Shown here: positions 7,397-15,552 of the stretch, in pieces
How the letters are laid out: each line of letters opens with the position of its first letter
Numbering within the stretch: position 1 is the stretch's first letter
NCBI GenBank assembly: GCA_963734685.1
Contig: CAVTIC010000006.1
Coordinates: forward strand, 62,001 to 126,000
Source: JAOUEA01 sp963734685
GTDB taxonomy: Bacteria > Actinomycetota > UBA4738 > HRBIN12
Length of the DNA stretch: 64,000 nt
Direction: 5' to 3'
Program-made: the position numbers and the translations under genes
The notes under the pieces: generated by a model
Told to the model about the DNA's origin: nothing
Databases searched by the model: none
What the model saw: only the letters and a program-made list of their open reading frames with translations

Positions 7397-9076
7397 TCAC
7401 GCGTGGCCGAGCTCGTCGACCCCGGTCGTCGTCGCGAGTCGGTTGGCCATCACGGACAACAGGGTGGTCGAGATCCTCGGCCCTTCGTTGGCGATCCGAA
7501 GGAAGTCCTCACCCGGCACCCGATACAGCACCGTGTCCGCCACCGCCGTGACCGTCGCGGTGCGGGGCCGCTTCTCGAGCAGGCCGATCTCCCCGAAGTA
7601 GTCACCGCTCTCGAGCCTCGCGAGTGGCGCCTCGACTCCGGCCGTCGTCACGTCGACCGCACCCGACTCGATCGCGAAGAGGTCGTCGGGCTCGTCGCCC
7701 TCGCGGATCACGACGGTCCCCTGGGCGATGGCTTCGCGGGTGGCGACGGCGGCCAACGCTTCGAGCTGGGCGGGCGAGGCAGCCTCGAAGATGCCGAGGC
7801 GCTCGAGCAACGAGACCGCCGGCGCCAGCTCGGCCACCCTCGCGGCGGCGATCCGGTCGAGGGTGCGGGCGCCGGGCAGGGACACCAGGGTGACCACGAG
7901 CAGCACACCCCCGGCGGCCGCGGCGGCGCCGGCCAGCCCCAGCAGCTCGATCGTGATCGGCGCCACGATGGAGCCGAGCGCGATCGCCGCGACGGTGATC
8001 GAGCCCACGATGCCGAAGACGCTGCCGATGCGGTCGCGCGGAACCACACGTTGCAGGGTCGTCGTCGACACGACGTCCGCGATGATGTACGCGGCGCCCT
8101 CGACGGTTAGGAGCAGGTAGGCAGCGGCGGGGTTGCGCACGACCGACAAGGACAGGATCGGGACCGCGGACACGAGCGTGGCCAGCGTCAGGATCGCGGC
8201 GGTGTGCGACCTCGATGCGAGACGTGCCGCGGCGCCGGTCGCGAGGATGCCGCCCACACCCGGCGCAGCGAACAGCAACCCGGTTGCGTCGAGTCCCATG
8301 CCGAGGAACTCCTCGGAGATCGGGCCGAACAGCACGATCTCCTGCCCGAATGTGAAGCCGAATGCGATCACCAGGCCGACGAGCAGCACGGCTTCCTTCG
8401 AGCCTCGGATCGCGTGCGCCCCAGCGATGATCCGCGATCGCAGCGTCGGCTCGACCTCGACCTCGCCGACCCTTCCTCGGACGCCGATCTTCCAGACCAT
8501 GAACGCCGAGAACAGGAACGTAGCGGCGTTCACCCCGAAGGCGATCGGGGGCGGCCCGAGCAGCAGGAGGACGACGGAGAGGCCCGGCCCGAAGGCGATC
8601 GCGAAGTTGTCGATCGTGCCGGAGAGCGCATTGGCGGCCGCGAGATCCTCCTCACCGACGATCGAGGGTGTGATCGCCGTGACGGCCGGGTAGTACGGCG
8701 TGCTGCACGTGTTGTTCAAGAACGCGATCACGATCGCCCCCACGACCGCCGTCGTGCTGGTCGAGGTCGCGACCACCATGAGGACGAGCATGAGCACGAA
8801 CCGGGCCAGGTCCGAGGCGATCATCACCTTGCGACGGTCGTACCGATCCGCGATCGCGCCCCCGAGCGGTTCGAACAGCACGAACGGCAGCAGTCGCACG
8901 ACGCCTGCGACTGCGACCCAGCCCGTTGAGCCCGTCGCTTCCAGGATGTACACGATCGACGCGGCCGCATAGAGCCAGTTGCCCGAGTCGGATACCGCGA
9001 GCCCGGCGAGCAGGAGCCGGTAGTCGCGATGACGGAGCGCTGCGCGGAACGTGCCCGCACGCGCTCGCTCGCTCAT
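7397..9076 (-). CDS. MFS transporter fused to a C-terminal cyclic-nucleotide-binding domain
   Basis: Residues 1 to about 405 form a major-facilitator membrane domain with about 12 hydrophobic helices; the loop GGAIADRYDRRKVM is the typical MFS motif A and precedes helix 3. Residues about 420-545 form a Crp-like nucleotide-binding barrel (FEAASPAQLEALA, REGDEPDDLFAIESG, FGEIGLLEKRPRTATVTAV with the RTAT phosphate-binding cassette). Such fusions suggest allosteric control of transport by cAMP or a similar nucleotide. The substrate is unknown. The ATG start at 9076 has no strong SD. Confidence 0.85.
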   Translation of the reverse strand: MSERARAGTFRAALRHRDYRLLLAGLAVSDSGNWLYAAASIVYILEATGSTGWVAVAGVVRLLPFVLFEPLGGAIADRYDRRKVMIASDLARFVLMLVLMVVATSTSTTAVVGAIVIAFLNNTCSTPYYPAVTAITPSIVGEEDLAAANALSGTIDNFAIAFGPGLSVVLLLLGPPPIAFGVNAATFLFSAFMVWKIGVRGRVGEVEVEPTLRSRIIAGAHAIRGSKEAVLLVGLVIAFGFTFGQEIVLFGPISEEFLGMGLDATGLLFAAPGVGGILATGAAARLASRSHTAAILTLATLVSAVPILSLSVVRNPAAAYLLLTVEGAAYIIADVVSTTTLQRVVPRDRIGSVFGIVGSITVAAIALGSIVAPITIELLGLAGAAAAAGGVLLVVTLVSLPGARTLDRIAAARVAELAPAVSLLERLGIFEAASPAQLEALAAVATREAIAQGTVVIREGDEPDDLFAIESGAVDVTTAGVEAPLARLESGDYFGEIGLLEKRPRTATVTAVADTVLYRVPGEDFLRIANEGPRISTTLLSVMANRLATTTGVDELGHA

Positions 9077-9228
9077 GGTGGAGGGTTATCCGCCGAGGAG
9101 CGGCGCGCTGTCAAGCGCGCCGGTTTGACACCCCGGGCAGAGCGAGGGAGAGTAGCACCGCAAGGCAACCACTCTTCAGGGGCCGGCCCGTGTCCCCGCG
9201 TTCGCCCGCGGGAAGGGGTTTCGTCACC

Positions 9229-9918
9229 GTGAGGAAAACGCTTGCAGTGGCGCTCGTCTCGGTGTTGTGGACCGTCCTGGTCGGCGGGGCAGCGATCGCG
9301 AACCACGACGGCAGTCTGGGGGTGTTCCCGCCGGACTCGTCGCCGTACGGCAAGACCTACGCGCAGTGGCAGGGCGCCTACCAGATCTGGCTCAACGAGA
9401 TCCCGGCGCCGGAGAACCCGCTCGTCGACCCTCTGACCGCCCGCAACTGCGAGGTCCAGCCCGGTGGCGATATCACGTTCCTCGGCGGCGCCGGCGCGGA
9501 CTGCTCGGTGCCGGCCGGCACTGCGTTCGCGTTCAGCCCTGCGCTCGGCTTCTGGGAATGCTCGACCGCCGAGGGGCTGGGTGAGACCTGGCAGGAGCTG
9601 CGCACGTGCGCGCGCGAGAACTTCGCGTTCGACCTCGACCCGGCCAAGTACCACCAGAAGGTGCGGATCGACGGTGAGCGCTTGGTGCACCAGCGCCGGT
9701 GGGTGTCACACACCCCCGGGGAGATCATCGACTTCCCCGAGGACAACCTCTGGGGCGCCGAGCCCGGTCCGAGCCGCTCGATCACCAAGGGGTTCCTGTT
9801 CATCCTCGAGCCGCTCGACGCCGGTGAGCACCGCATCGTCGTGGTCGTGCAGGACGAGGCGCTCGGCGACTTCCGCTGGGTCTGGAAGCTGCACGTCGAG
9901 GAAGGAGCGTCAGGATGA
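9229..9918 (+). CDS. Secreted cysteine-containing protein, family A paralogue 2
   Basis: The 229-residue product has a signal peptide (KTLAVALVSVLWTVLVGG, cleavage near AIA). The mature protein contains YAQWQGAYQIWLNEIPAPEN, NPLVDPLTARNCEVQPGGD, DCSVPAGTAF, FWECSTAEGLG and a beta-rich end (GEHRIVVVV). It overlaps the next gene by ATGA and resembles it along its whole length, so the pair is a tandem duplication. GGAAGGGG lies 10 nt before the GTG start. The family (W..W, NP..D, C, VPAG) is one I recall as widespread and uncharacterised; calcium or carbohydrate binding would be speculation. Confidence 0.8.
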   Translation: MRKTLAVALVSVLWTVLVGGAAIANHDGSLGVFPPDSSPYGKTYAQWQGAYQIWLNEIPAPENPLVDPLTARNCEVQPGGDITFLGGAGADCSVPAGTAFAFSPALGFWECSTAEGLGETWQELRTCARENFAFDLDPAKYHQKVRIDGERLVHQRRWVSHTPGEIIDFPEDNLWGAEPGPSRSITKGFLFILEPLDAGEHRIVVVVQDEALGDFRWVWKLHVEEGASG

Positions 9919-10580
9919 GGAGGGCGTTCGTACTCGTGTTGGGCGCGATGCTGGCGATCGCGCTCGTGCAACCCGCCTCGGCGAGCGCCGAGGACCTGGT
10001 CTACGCGCCTGATGCCGAGGTGCTCGGCATGACTCACGCCGAGTGGAACGGCGCATACAACATCTGGTTGCAGGAGATCCCGACCCCTGAGAATCCCCTC
10101 GCCGACCCGCTCAGCCCGAGAAACTGCGAGGTGCAACCCGGCGGTGACGTGGTGTTCGTCGGTTCGCTCGGCTCGGATTGCAGCATCCCGGCCGGCGCGG
10201 CGATCGTCTTCGGCACGGCGGCGTGGGAATGCTCCACGGCCGAGGGACTCGGCACGACCTTCGGGCAACTCCGTCGATGCGCTCGAGAGAACTTCAAGAT
10301 CGACTTCAGCGCCGACGCGATCCACCAGCGACTGCTCATCGACGGGCAGCCTTTGAAGTTCCTTCGACGCTGGGTCTCGCTCACGCCCGGGGAGATCGTC
10401 GACTTCCCGGAGGACAACATCTGGGGCGCGGAGCCTGGGCCGAGCAAGTCGGTGACGAAGGGCTTCCTGTTCATCCTTCGTCCACTGCCGGAGGGTACGC
10501 ATCGGATCGTCGACAAGGTGACGAGCGCGTCGATCGGCGACTTCAAGGTGGTTTGGAAGCTGCACGTGGAAGAAGCCTGA
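9915..10580 (+). CDS. Secreted cysteine-containing protein, family A paralogue 3
   Basis: This 221-residue exported protein has a signal peptide ending ASASA. It shares with its upstream neighbour the segments NCEVQPGGD, WECSTAEGLG, FPEDNIWGAEPGPSKS and TKGFLFIL. The start ATG overlaps the upstream stop (ATGA), with GGAGCGTCAGG as its ribosome site, so the two are co-translated. Both have the same cysteine pattern, suggesting conserved disulfides. Function unknown. Confidence 0.8.
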   Translation: MRRAFVLVLGAMLAIALVQPASASAEDLVYAPDAEVLGMTHAEWNGAYNIWLQEIPTPENPLADPLSPRNCEVQPGGDVVFVGSLGSDCSIPAGAAIVFGTAAWECSTAEGLGTTFGQLRRCARENFKIDFSADAIHQRLLIDGQPLKFLRRWVSLTPGEIVDFPEDNIWGAEPGPSKSVTKGFLFILRPLPEGTHRIVDKVTSASIGDFKVVWKLHVEEA

Positions 10581-10602
10581 GGGACCGAGCCGGGTGCGTC
10601 GC

Positions 10603-11529
10603 TCAGCGTGAGCGGCGCGCCCGGTCGGCCAGGCCGGCGGCGTACCCGGCCACCTTGGCCGTGTCGGTGAAGGCCATCAGCGCCGGTACCGCCACCGTGG
10701 CGAGCGCCCGCTCGCGGTCGTCATCGGCGCGTGCCCATCCTCGGCGAACGGGGGTTCGCGCGTAGGCGACCGCCCCCGCCGCCACGGCCAGCTTGGGCCA
10801 CGTGCGCCCCGATGCCAGCGCCGCGCCGAGCCCCGCGTAGGCTCCGAACCGTAGTGCGTGACGCTCCGGGTGCATGCCCGCCTGCGCATCACCCCGCGCG
10901 TACCGGAAGTACTGGCGCCACATCGCGCCGAGCCCCTCCCGCATGGCCCAGCGCACGATCGCGTCCGGTGCGAAGCGCATGTCCATGCCCATCTCGCGCC
11001 ACCGAAGGTCGACCCACATGTCCTCGCCGATCGGCAGCCATTCCGGGTAGCCGCCCACGGTGTCGATCGCCTCTCGTCGGTAGGCGACCGATCGGTGCGA
11101 CGGGTTGAATGCGTCGGGGTCGACACCACCGGCATCGAGCGGCAGGTTCACCGAGGCCATGCAGCGTCCGAGGAAGGTCTCCGCGACGGGTTCGTACCAC
11201 CCCATGGCCACGTCGGCGCCGGCCTCGAGCGGCGCCACGATGCGTTCGAGCCACGCCGGGTCGGGTTCGCAGTCCGCGTCGGTCGCGGCGATCGCCTCGT
11301 GGGTGGCCGCGGCGAGGGCCACGTTGCGGCCCCGGGAGATGTTCGCACCGGGCTCGACCAGCACGGTGATGTCGTCGCTTCGGCGGAACGCGTCGGCGGT
11401 GCCGTCGCTCGAGCCGCCGTCGACGATCACCACCTCGTCGGGCCGGCGGGTCTGCGCGGCGAGCGATGCGAGGAACCCCGGCACCGCGTCGGCGCAGTCC
11501 TTCACCGTCGAGATCAGCGTGACCTTCAT
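10603..11529 (-). CDS. Family 2 glycosyltransferase
   Basis: The 308-residue protein has the GT-A layout: VTLISTVKDCADAVPGFLAS, then VIVDGGSSDGTADAF, an ATDADCEP acidic (DxD-like) motif near 95, and GEDMWVDLRWREMG with the catalytic ED pair. It should transfer a sugar from a nucleotide donor to a glycan or lipid acceptor at the inner face of the membrane. It overlaps the upstream glycosyltransferase by ATGA, so they form a two-gene unit. Donor and acceptor are unknown. Confidence 0.85.
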   Translation of the reverse strand: MKVTLISTVKDCADAVPGFLASLAAQTRRPDEVVIVDGGSSDGTADAFRRSDDITVLVEPGANISRGRNVALAAATHEAIAATDADCEPDPAWLERIVAPLEAGADVAMGWYEPVAETFLGRCMASVNLPLDAGGVDPDAFNPSHRSVAYRREAIDTVGGYPEWLPIGEDMWVDLRWREMGMDMRFAPDAIVRWAMREGLGAMWRQYFRYARGDAQAGMHPERHALRFGAYAGLGAALASGRTWPKLAVAAGAVAYARTPVRRGWARADDDRERALATVAVPALMAFTDTAKVAGYAAGLADRARRSR

Positions 11530-12653
11530 CGAGACCCCACGACGTGACGGTACACGCGGAGGGTGGCCTCGGCCGTCTGGGCCCAGGAGAAGCCGGCGGC
11601 CCGTTCCGGACCCCGACGGCGGAGATCGTCCGCGAGCGCTGCATCGTCGAGTACCCGGCGGAGTGCGTGCTCGATCGCCGACCCGTCGAGGGGGTCCACG
11701 AGCACCGCGGCGTCGCCCGCCACCTCGGGGATCGACGAGGTGTCGGCCGCCACGGTGGGCACGCCTCGCGAGAGCGCCTCGACCACCGGCAGGCCGAATC
11801 CCTCGTACAGCGGGACGTACGCGAACGCATCGGCGCCGCGGTACAGGGCGTCGAGATCGTTGTTCGACAGATCGCGCGTGCGCACGACGCGACCCGGTCC
11901 CTCGACCGCCAGCTCCCGCCGGAGTTCCTCGTCGAGCCATCCATCGGGGCCGTTCAGCACGAGTGCGTGCGGCAGGTCGGCCGCGAGCCGCCGGTACGCA
12001 CGCACGAGCCGAGCTTGGTTCTTCCTCGGCTCGAGCGTGCCCACCGAGAGTACGTACGGCCGTGGTACCCCGAGCCGGTGCAGCACGGCCTCGACGTCGC
12101 CCGACGGCTCGGCGGGCACGGACGCCGCGAGCGGTGTCACGTGCACCCGGGCGGCGTCGACGTCGGTGTGCTCCCGCAGCTCCATCGCGGTGAACGCCGA
12201 GGGCGTGAGCACCGCGCCGGCACGCTTCGCCGTCGCGCGGAGGGCTGCGCGGAAGAGCATGCGCCAGTTCCTCGGGTAGAGATCGGGATACCGCAGGAAG
12301 GCCAGGTCGTGCACGGTCACGACGAGGCGCTGCCCCCGCCGTGCCGGCGCCACCGCGGCCGGGTTCGTCGCGTGCACGACGTCGGCGCGGCCGAGGGGCG
12401 CGGGGAGCGGGGGTCGGCCGGTGAGGGCCCACCGCGGGTAGAGCGCCCGGATCGATCGAGGCACCTCCACGACAGGCGGGACCCGCCGCAGCCACGCCTC
12501 GGAAGGCCCGCCTCCGTCGAACCGCGATCGGAACGGCATCAGCTCGAGGGTCGGGTCCGCGGCCGTCAGGGCTGGGGCGAGTTCGCGCACGTACGTGCCG
12601 ATGCCCCCCGGTGCGGAGAACCAGAGCTGGTCGATGTGGAAGGCAACCTTCAT
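11526..12653 (-). CDS. Family 4-type (GT-B) glycosyltransferase
   Basis: The 375-residue GT-B protein begins MKVAFHIDQLWFSAPGGIGT, with the glycine-rich GGIGTYVREL loop. The C-terminal donor site includes VGTLEPRKNQARLVRAY, the EX7E segment YEGFGLPVVEALSRG and SSIPEVAGDAAVLVDP. It ends in a 4-nt overlap with the next glycosyltransferase gene. The layout resembles mannosyl- or rhamnosyltransferases, but specificity cannot be read. The start is the ATG giving a normal N-terminus; the 31 nt upstream contain no good SD. Confidence 0.85.
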   Translation of the reverse strand: MKVAFHIDQLWFSAPGGIGTYVRELAPALTAADPTLELMPFRSRFDGGGPSEAWLRRVPPVVEVPRSIRALYPRWALTGRPPLPAPLGRADVVHATNPAAVAPARRGQRLVVTVHDLAFLRYPDLYPRNWRMLFRAALRATAKRAGAVLTPSAFTAMELREHTDVDAARVHVTPLAASVPAEPSGDVEAVLHRLGVPRPYVLSVGTLEPRKNQARLVRAYRRLAADLPHALVLNGPDGWLDEELRRELAVEGPGRVVRTRDLSNNDLDALYRGADAFAYVPLYEGFGLPVVEALSRGVPTVAADTSSIPEVAGDAAVLVDPLDGSAIEHALRRVLDDAALADDLRRRGPERAAGFSWAQTAEATLRVYRHVVGSR

Positions 12654-12684
12654 CGGGACGACCCGCTCGAGGAGCCGGCCGCCC

Positions 12685-12981
12685 TCATCGCGAACCCTCC
12701 ATGCATCCGCACCCCGCGGAACCGACGGTGGCCGCATGAGCGGTGTCCGGCGGCAGGTCGAGCCGGTCGCCCGCCGTGAGCTCGACATCACCGTCTTCGG
12801 TGTGGAACACGATCGATCCCGACAGACAGAAGAGCACCTTGTGGAACGGGTGGGTGTGACGTCCGTACCGGTCGCCGGGCCCGTTGGCCCACGAACGTGG
12901 GGACGAGCATCCTTCGGCGGCGAACGCGGCCATCGCGTCGTCGCGACCGGCGCTGCCGGCGGTCTTCGTGGCGCCCACCAC
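12685..12981 (-). CDS. Small cupin-domain protein
   Basis: The 98-residue single-domain cupin contains RHTHPFHKVLFCLSG (metal-binding histidines of motif 1) and a second motif LTAGDRLDLPPDTAHAA. It probably binds a metal and a small ligand in the cytoplasm; the reaction is unknown. Two GTG codons compete as start (12981 and 12978); GGAGG lies 5 nt before the second. A perfect 21-nt palindrome directly upstream overlaps the TAGCTT -10 candidate, so repression is likely. It follows the carboxylase genes on the same strand. Confidence 0.8.
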   Translation of the reverse strand: MVGATKTAGSAGRDDAMAAFAAEGCSSPRSWANGPGDRYGRHTHPFHKVLFCLSGSIVFHTEDGDVELTAGDRLDLPPDTAHAATVGSAGCGCMEGSR

Positions 12982-12996
12982 GTCCTCCGTTCGGAA

Positions 12997-13017
12997 GCTA
13001 GTCTGAGTCAGACTAGC
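12997..13017. promoter_or_regulatory. Perfect 21-nt palindromic operator upstream of cupin gene
   Basis: Two 10-nt arms (GCTAGTCTGA and TCAGACTAGC) flank a single central G. The palindrome overlaps the TAG stop of the epsilon-subunit gene and the -10 candidate of the cupin gene. A near-identical element occurs at 34477-34495. The size fits a dimeric regulator of the TetR type; there is no U-tract, so it is not a terminator. Confidence 0.65.
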
Positions 13018-13282
13018 GGACGTCGCTCCGGCCGTGCACGGTCGGCACGCCCTTTCGCGCGAACGGTCCCTGCTGTCCGTGCCAGGGTTCCCGAGCGTAT
13101 CGGCGGGCCTGCAGCGCCCCCAAGCCGGTGGCGTCGATGCGACCCTGCAGCACCCACGGGGCGGGCCGCGGGCTCTCGGCCATGAAGTACCGCTCGAGCG
13201 CCATCAGGATCGCACGCTCCTCTTCGGGGGTGGTGTCGTCGGGAAGCTCGATGCGGCGCTCGCCCTCGTCGCGGATCGGCAT
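13013..13282 (-). CDS. Acyl-CoA carboxylase epsilon-like small subunit
   Basis: The 89-residue protein follows the beta subunit by 9 nt. It has the segment TPEEERAILMALERYF and a C-terminal part (ARRYAREPWHGQQGPF) like the epsilon subunits (AccE/PccE) of actinobacterial acyl-CoA carboxylases, which stabilise or activate the alpha-beta complex. The identity rests on position and this helical segment. The biotinylated alpha subunit is not in the window. Confidence 0.7.
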   Translation of the reverse strand: MPIRDEGERRIELPDDTTPEEERAILMALERYFMAESPRPAPWVLQGRIDATGLGALQARRYAREPWHGQQGPFARKGVPTVHGRSDVR

Positions 13283-13291
13283 CGACGCCCC

Positions 13292-14899
13292 CTACAGCGG
13301 GATGTTCCCGTGCTTGCGGGCGGGCACGCTCTCACGCTTCGTCGAGAGCATGCGGAGCGCTTGGATCAGCCGCTTGCGCGTCTCGGCCGGTTCGATCACG
13401 TCGTCGATGAACCCGCGCTCCGCCGCCGCGTAGGGCGTCGAGAACTTGTCGCGGTATTCACGGATCAGCTCGGCCTTCCGTGCGGCCGGGTCGGCGGCTT
13501 TCTCGATCTCCTTGCGGAACACGACGTTCACCGCGCCCTCGGCACCCATCACGGCGATCTCGGCGGTCGGCCATGCGAGCGAGATGTCGCTCCGGAGGTG
13601 CTTGGAGTTCATCACCAGGTACGCGCCGCCGTACGCCTTGCGGGTGATGACGGTCATGCGCGGCACCGTGGCCTCCGCGTAGGCGTACAGGAGCTTCGCG
13701 CCGTGGCGGATGATGCCGTTGTACTCCTGGGTCGTGCCTGGGAGGAACCCGGGCACGTCGACGAACGTCAGGATCGGGATGTTGAACGCGTCGCAGAACC
13801 GCACGAACCGCGACGCCTTCTCGCTGGCGTCGATGTCGAGCGTGCCCGCGTTCACCTTCGGCTGGTTCGCGATCACCCCGACGCTCCGTCCGTCGAGGCG
13901 CGCGAAGCCCGTGACGATGTTCATGGCCCAGAGCGGGAAGGACTCCAGGAACTCCCCGTCATCCACCACGTAACGGATCACCTCGTGCATGTCGTAGGGC
14001 TCCTTGGCCCGGTCGGGCACGAGGTGGGTGAGCGCGTCGGCGTGGCGTCCAGGATCGTCGGTCGCGGCGTAGGCCGGCGGGTCCTCCAGGTTGTTCGAGG
14101 GAAGGAAGCTCAGCAGGTACCGGACGCGATTCAGCACGTCCTCGTCGTCTTCCCCCACGAACGAGGCGACCCCGGACTTCGTGGCGTGTGTCATCGCGCC
14201 GCCGAGCTCTTCCATCGACACGTCCTCACCCGTGACCGTCTTGATCACATCGGGCCCGGTGATGAACATGTGCGACGTCTCGCGAACCATGAACGTGAAG
14301 TCGGTGATCGCCGGGGAGTAGACCGCGCCGCCGGCGCACGGTCCCATGATCACGCTGATCTGCGGGATCACGCCGCTCGCGCGTACGTTGCGCTCGAAGA
14401 TGTAGCCGTAGCCGGCGAGCGAGGCCGCGCCCTCCTGGATGCGCGCGCCGCCCGAGTCGTTGATCGCGACGAACGGCGCGCCGGTCGACATGGCGAGGTC
14501 CATCACCTTCGTGACCTTCTGCGCGTGCACTTCGCCCATCGAGCCGCCGAACACGGTGAAGTCCTGGCTCGCGACGAAGACCTTCCGGCCGTCGACCGTC
14601 CCATACCCTGTGATGACGCCGTCCCCGGGCGGGCGCCGTCGATCCATGCCGAAATCGTGCGCCCGGTGCACCGCGAACGGGTCGGTCTCGACGAACGAGC
14701 CCTCGTCCATCAGCACGCCGAGCCGCTCGCGAGCGGTGAGCTTGCCCTTGTCGTGCTGCTTCTTCGCGGCGTCACGCCCGCCCGGCGTCAGTGACGCCTT
14801 CCTCCGCTTGCGGAGCTCCGCGATGCGGTCCTCGACCGTCTTCTCGGGCTCCTCGCCGCCGGCGCCGCTTCCGGGCAGGTCCTGGTCCGTGGTCACCAT
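13292..14899 (-). CDS. Acyl-CoA (propionyl/acetyl-CoA) carboxylase beta subunit
   Basis: The 535-residue carboxyltransferase moves CO2 from carboxybiotin to acyl-CoA, giving methylmalonyl- or malonyl-CoA. Typical segments are present: DFTVFGGSMGE, INDSGGARIQEG (146-156), GPCAGGAVYSPAITDF (187-202), DVPGFLPGTTQEYNGIIRHG and RKAYGGAYLVM. Leu428 in the last segment lies where, from memory, an Asp/Ile/Cys controls acyl-chain preference (D422 of Streptomyces PccB), so substrate choice is open. No SD is visible; a TAGACT -10 box ends 6 nt before ATG 14899, suggesting a leaderless message that includes the epsilon-like gene. Confidence 0.92.
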   Translation of the reverse strand: MVTTDQDLPGSGAGGEEPEKTVEDRIAELRKRRKASLTPGGRDAAKKQHDKGKLTARERLGVLMDEGSFVETDPFAVHRAHDFGMDRRRPPGDGVITGYGTVDGRKVFVASQDFTVFGGSMGEVHAQKVTKVMDLAMSTGAPFVAINDSGGARIQEGAASLAGYGYIFERNVRASGVIPQISVIMGPCAGGAVYSPAITDFTFMVRETSHMFITGPDVIKTVTGEDVSMEELGGAMTHATKSGVASFVGEDDEDVLNRVRYLLSFLPSNNLEDPPAYAATDDPGRHADALTHLVPDRAKEPYDMHEVIRYVVDDGEFLESFPLWAMNIVTGFARLDGRSVGVIANQPKVNAGTLDIDASEKASRFVRFCDAFNIPILTFVDVPGFLPGTTQEYNGIIRHGAKLLYAYAEATVPRMTVITRKAYGGAYLVMNSKHLRSDISLAWPTAEIAVMGAEGAVNVVFRKEIEKAADPAARKAELIREYRDKFSTPYAAAERGFIDDVIEPAETRKRLIQALRMLSTKRESVPARKHGNIPL

Positions 14900-14905
14900 G
14901 GCCGG

Positions 14906-14911
14906 AGTCTA
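14906..14911 (-). promoter_or_regulatory. -10 box TAGACT, leaderless promoter of carboxylase genes
   Basis: TAGACT on the minus strand, 6 nt before ATG 14899, with no SD sequence between. Confidence 0.5.
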
Positions 14912-14963
14912 GCCGCGTGGTCGTGCGCGAGCCGGCGCGTGCCGGCGCGTCGGCGTTCGGCGG

Positions 14964-15491
14964 TCAGCCGCAGCGGCGGCCGCCCCACGGGCCCCATCCG
15001 ATCTCGTGAGCCATGCGGATCGACACGATCGCGTTGGTACGGCCGCTGATGATGGCGCGTCGCAGCTCCCACCCCGGCCGGGTGTACGTCTCGTAGTTGC
15101 CGTCCCAGTAGCGCACGTGCTGCTGGAACAACCCCCTGTTCTTGCCGTCGGCCGAGGACGCCCACGGGATCAGGCCACTCTCGCGGCGAGCGATGCAGAG
15201 CGCGGTCGCGACGCCGCCGGCGACGTCCCAGCGCTCGACCGCGCATCGGATCTGGTTGCGGGAATGCGCCCGAACGGTCTCGCCCTCGCCCCGATGGAAG
15301 TTGCAGGGTCCCGGGTTGTGGTGGGCGCGCGCGGCGGGCAGAACCGTGAGCAGGAGCCCGATCGCCAGGGCCGCCACGATCGCGCCCTCGGCTCGTACCG
15401 TTCGTTCCGCGTCCATGCCCGCCCCCGGGTCGAGTTCTACGCCAGGCGCCACCGAACAGGGGAAGGAAAGGGAGGGTGCCGGTGACGGCAC
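14964..15491 (-). CDS. Exported lysozyme/transglycosylase-like protein
   Basis: The catalytic part contains ALCIARRESGLIPWASSADG and NRGLFQQHVRYWDGNY, where the Glu of RRESGL matches the catalytic glutamate of lysozyme-like and soluble lytic transglycosylase folds; it probably cuts peptidoglycan outside the membrane. A hydrophobic segment (AIVAALAIGLLLTVLPAARA) is the export signal. Two starts are possible: GTG 15491, which has TAGGGT ending 6 nt upstream and fits the leaderless rule seen here, or ATG 15416, which gives a normal signal peptide but has no clear SD. The family is fairly sure, the start is not. Confidence 0.75.
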   Translation of the reverse strand: MPSPAPSLSFPCSVAPGVELDPGAGMDAERTVRAEGAIVAALAIGLLLTVLPAARAHHNPGPCNFHRGEGETVRAHSRNQIRCAVERWDVAGGVATALCIARRESGLIPWASSADGKNRGLFQQHVRYWDGNYETYTRPGWELRRAIISGRTNAIVSIRMAHEIGWGPWGGRRCG

Positions 15492-15552
15492 GCGGGAACC
15501 CTAGCATCGGGCGGCGCAGGGCGTCGACCCGAATGGTGCGCCGCCGGTCGGC

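Noticed and set aside
12997..13017. Palindrome considered as a transcription terminator
   Set aside because: No U-rich tail and only a single-base loop; the duplicate upstream of nurA fits a protein-binding site better.
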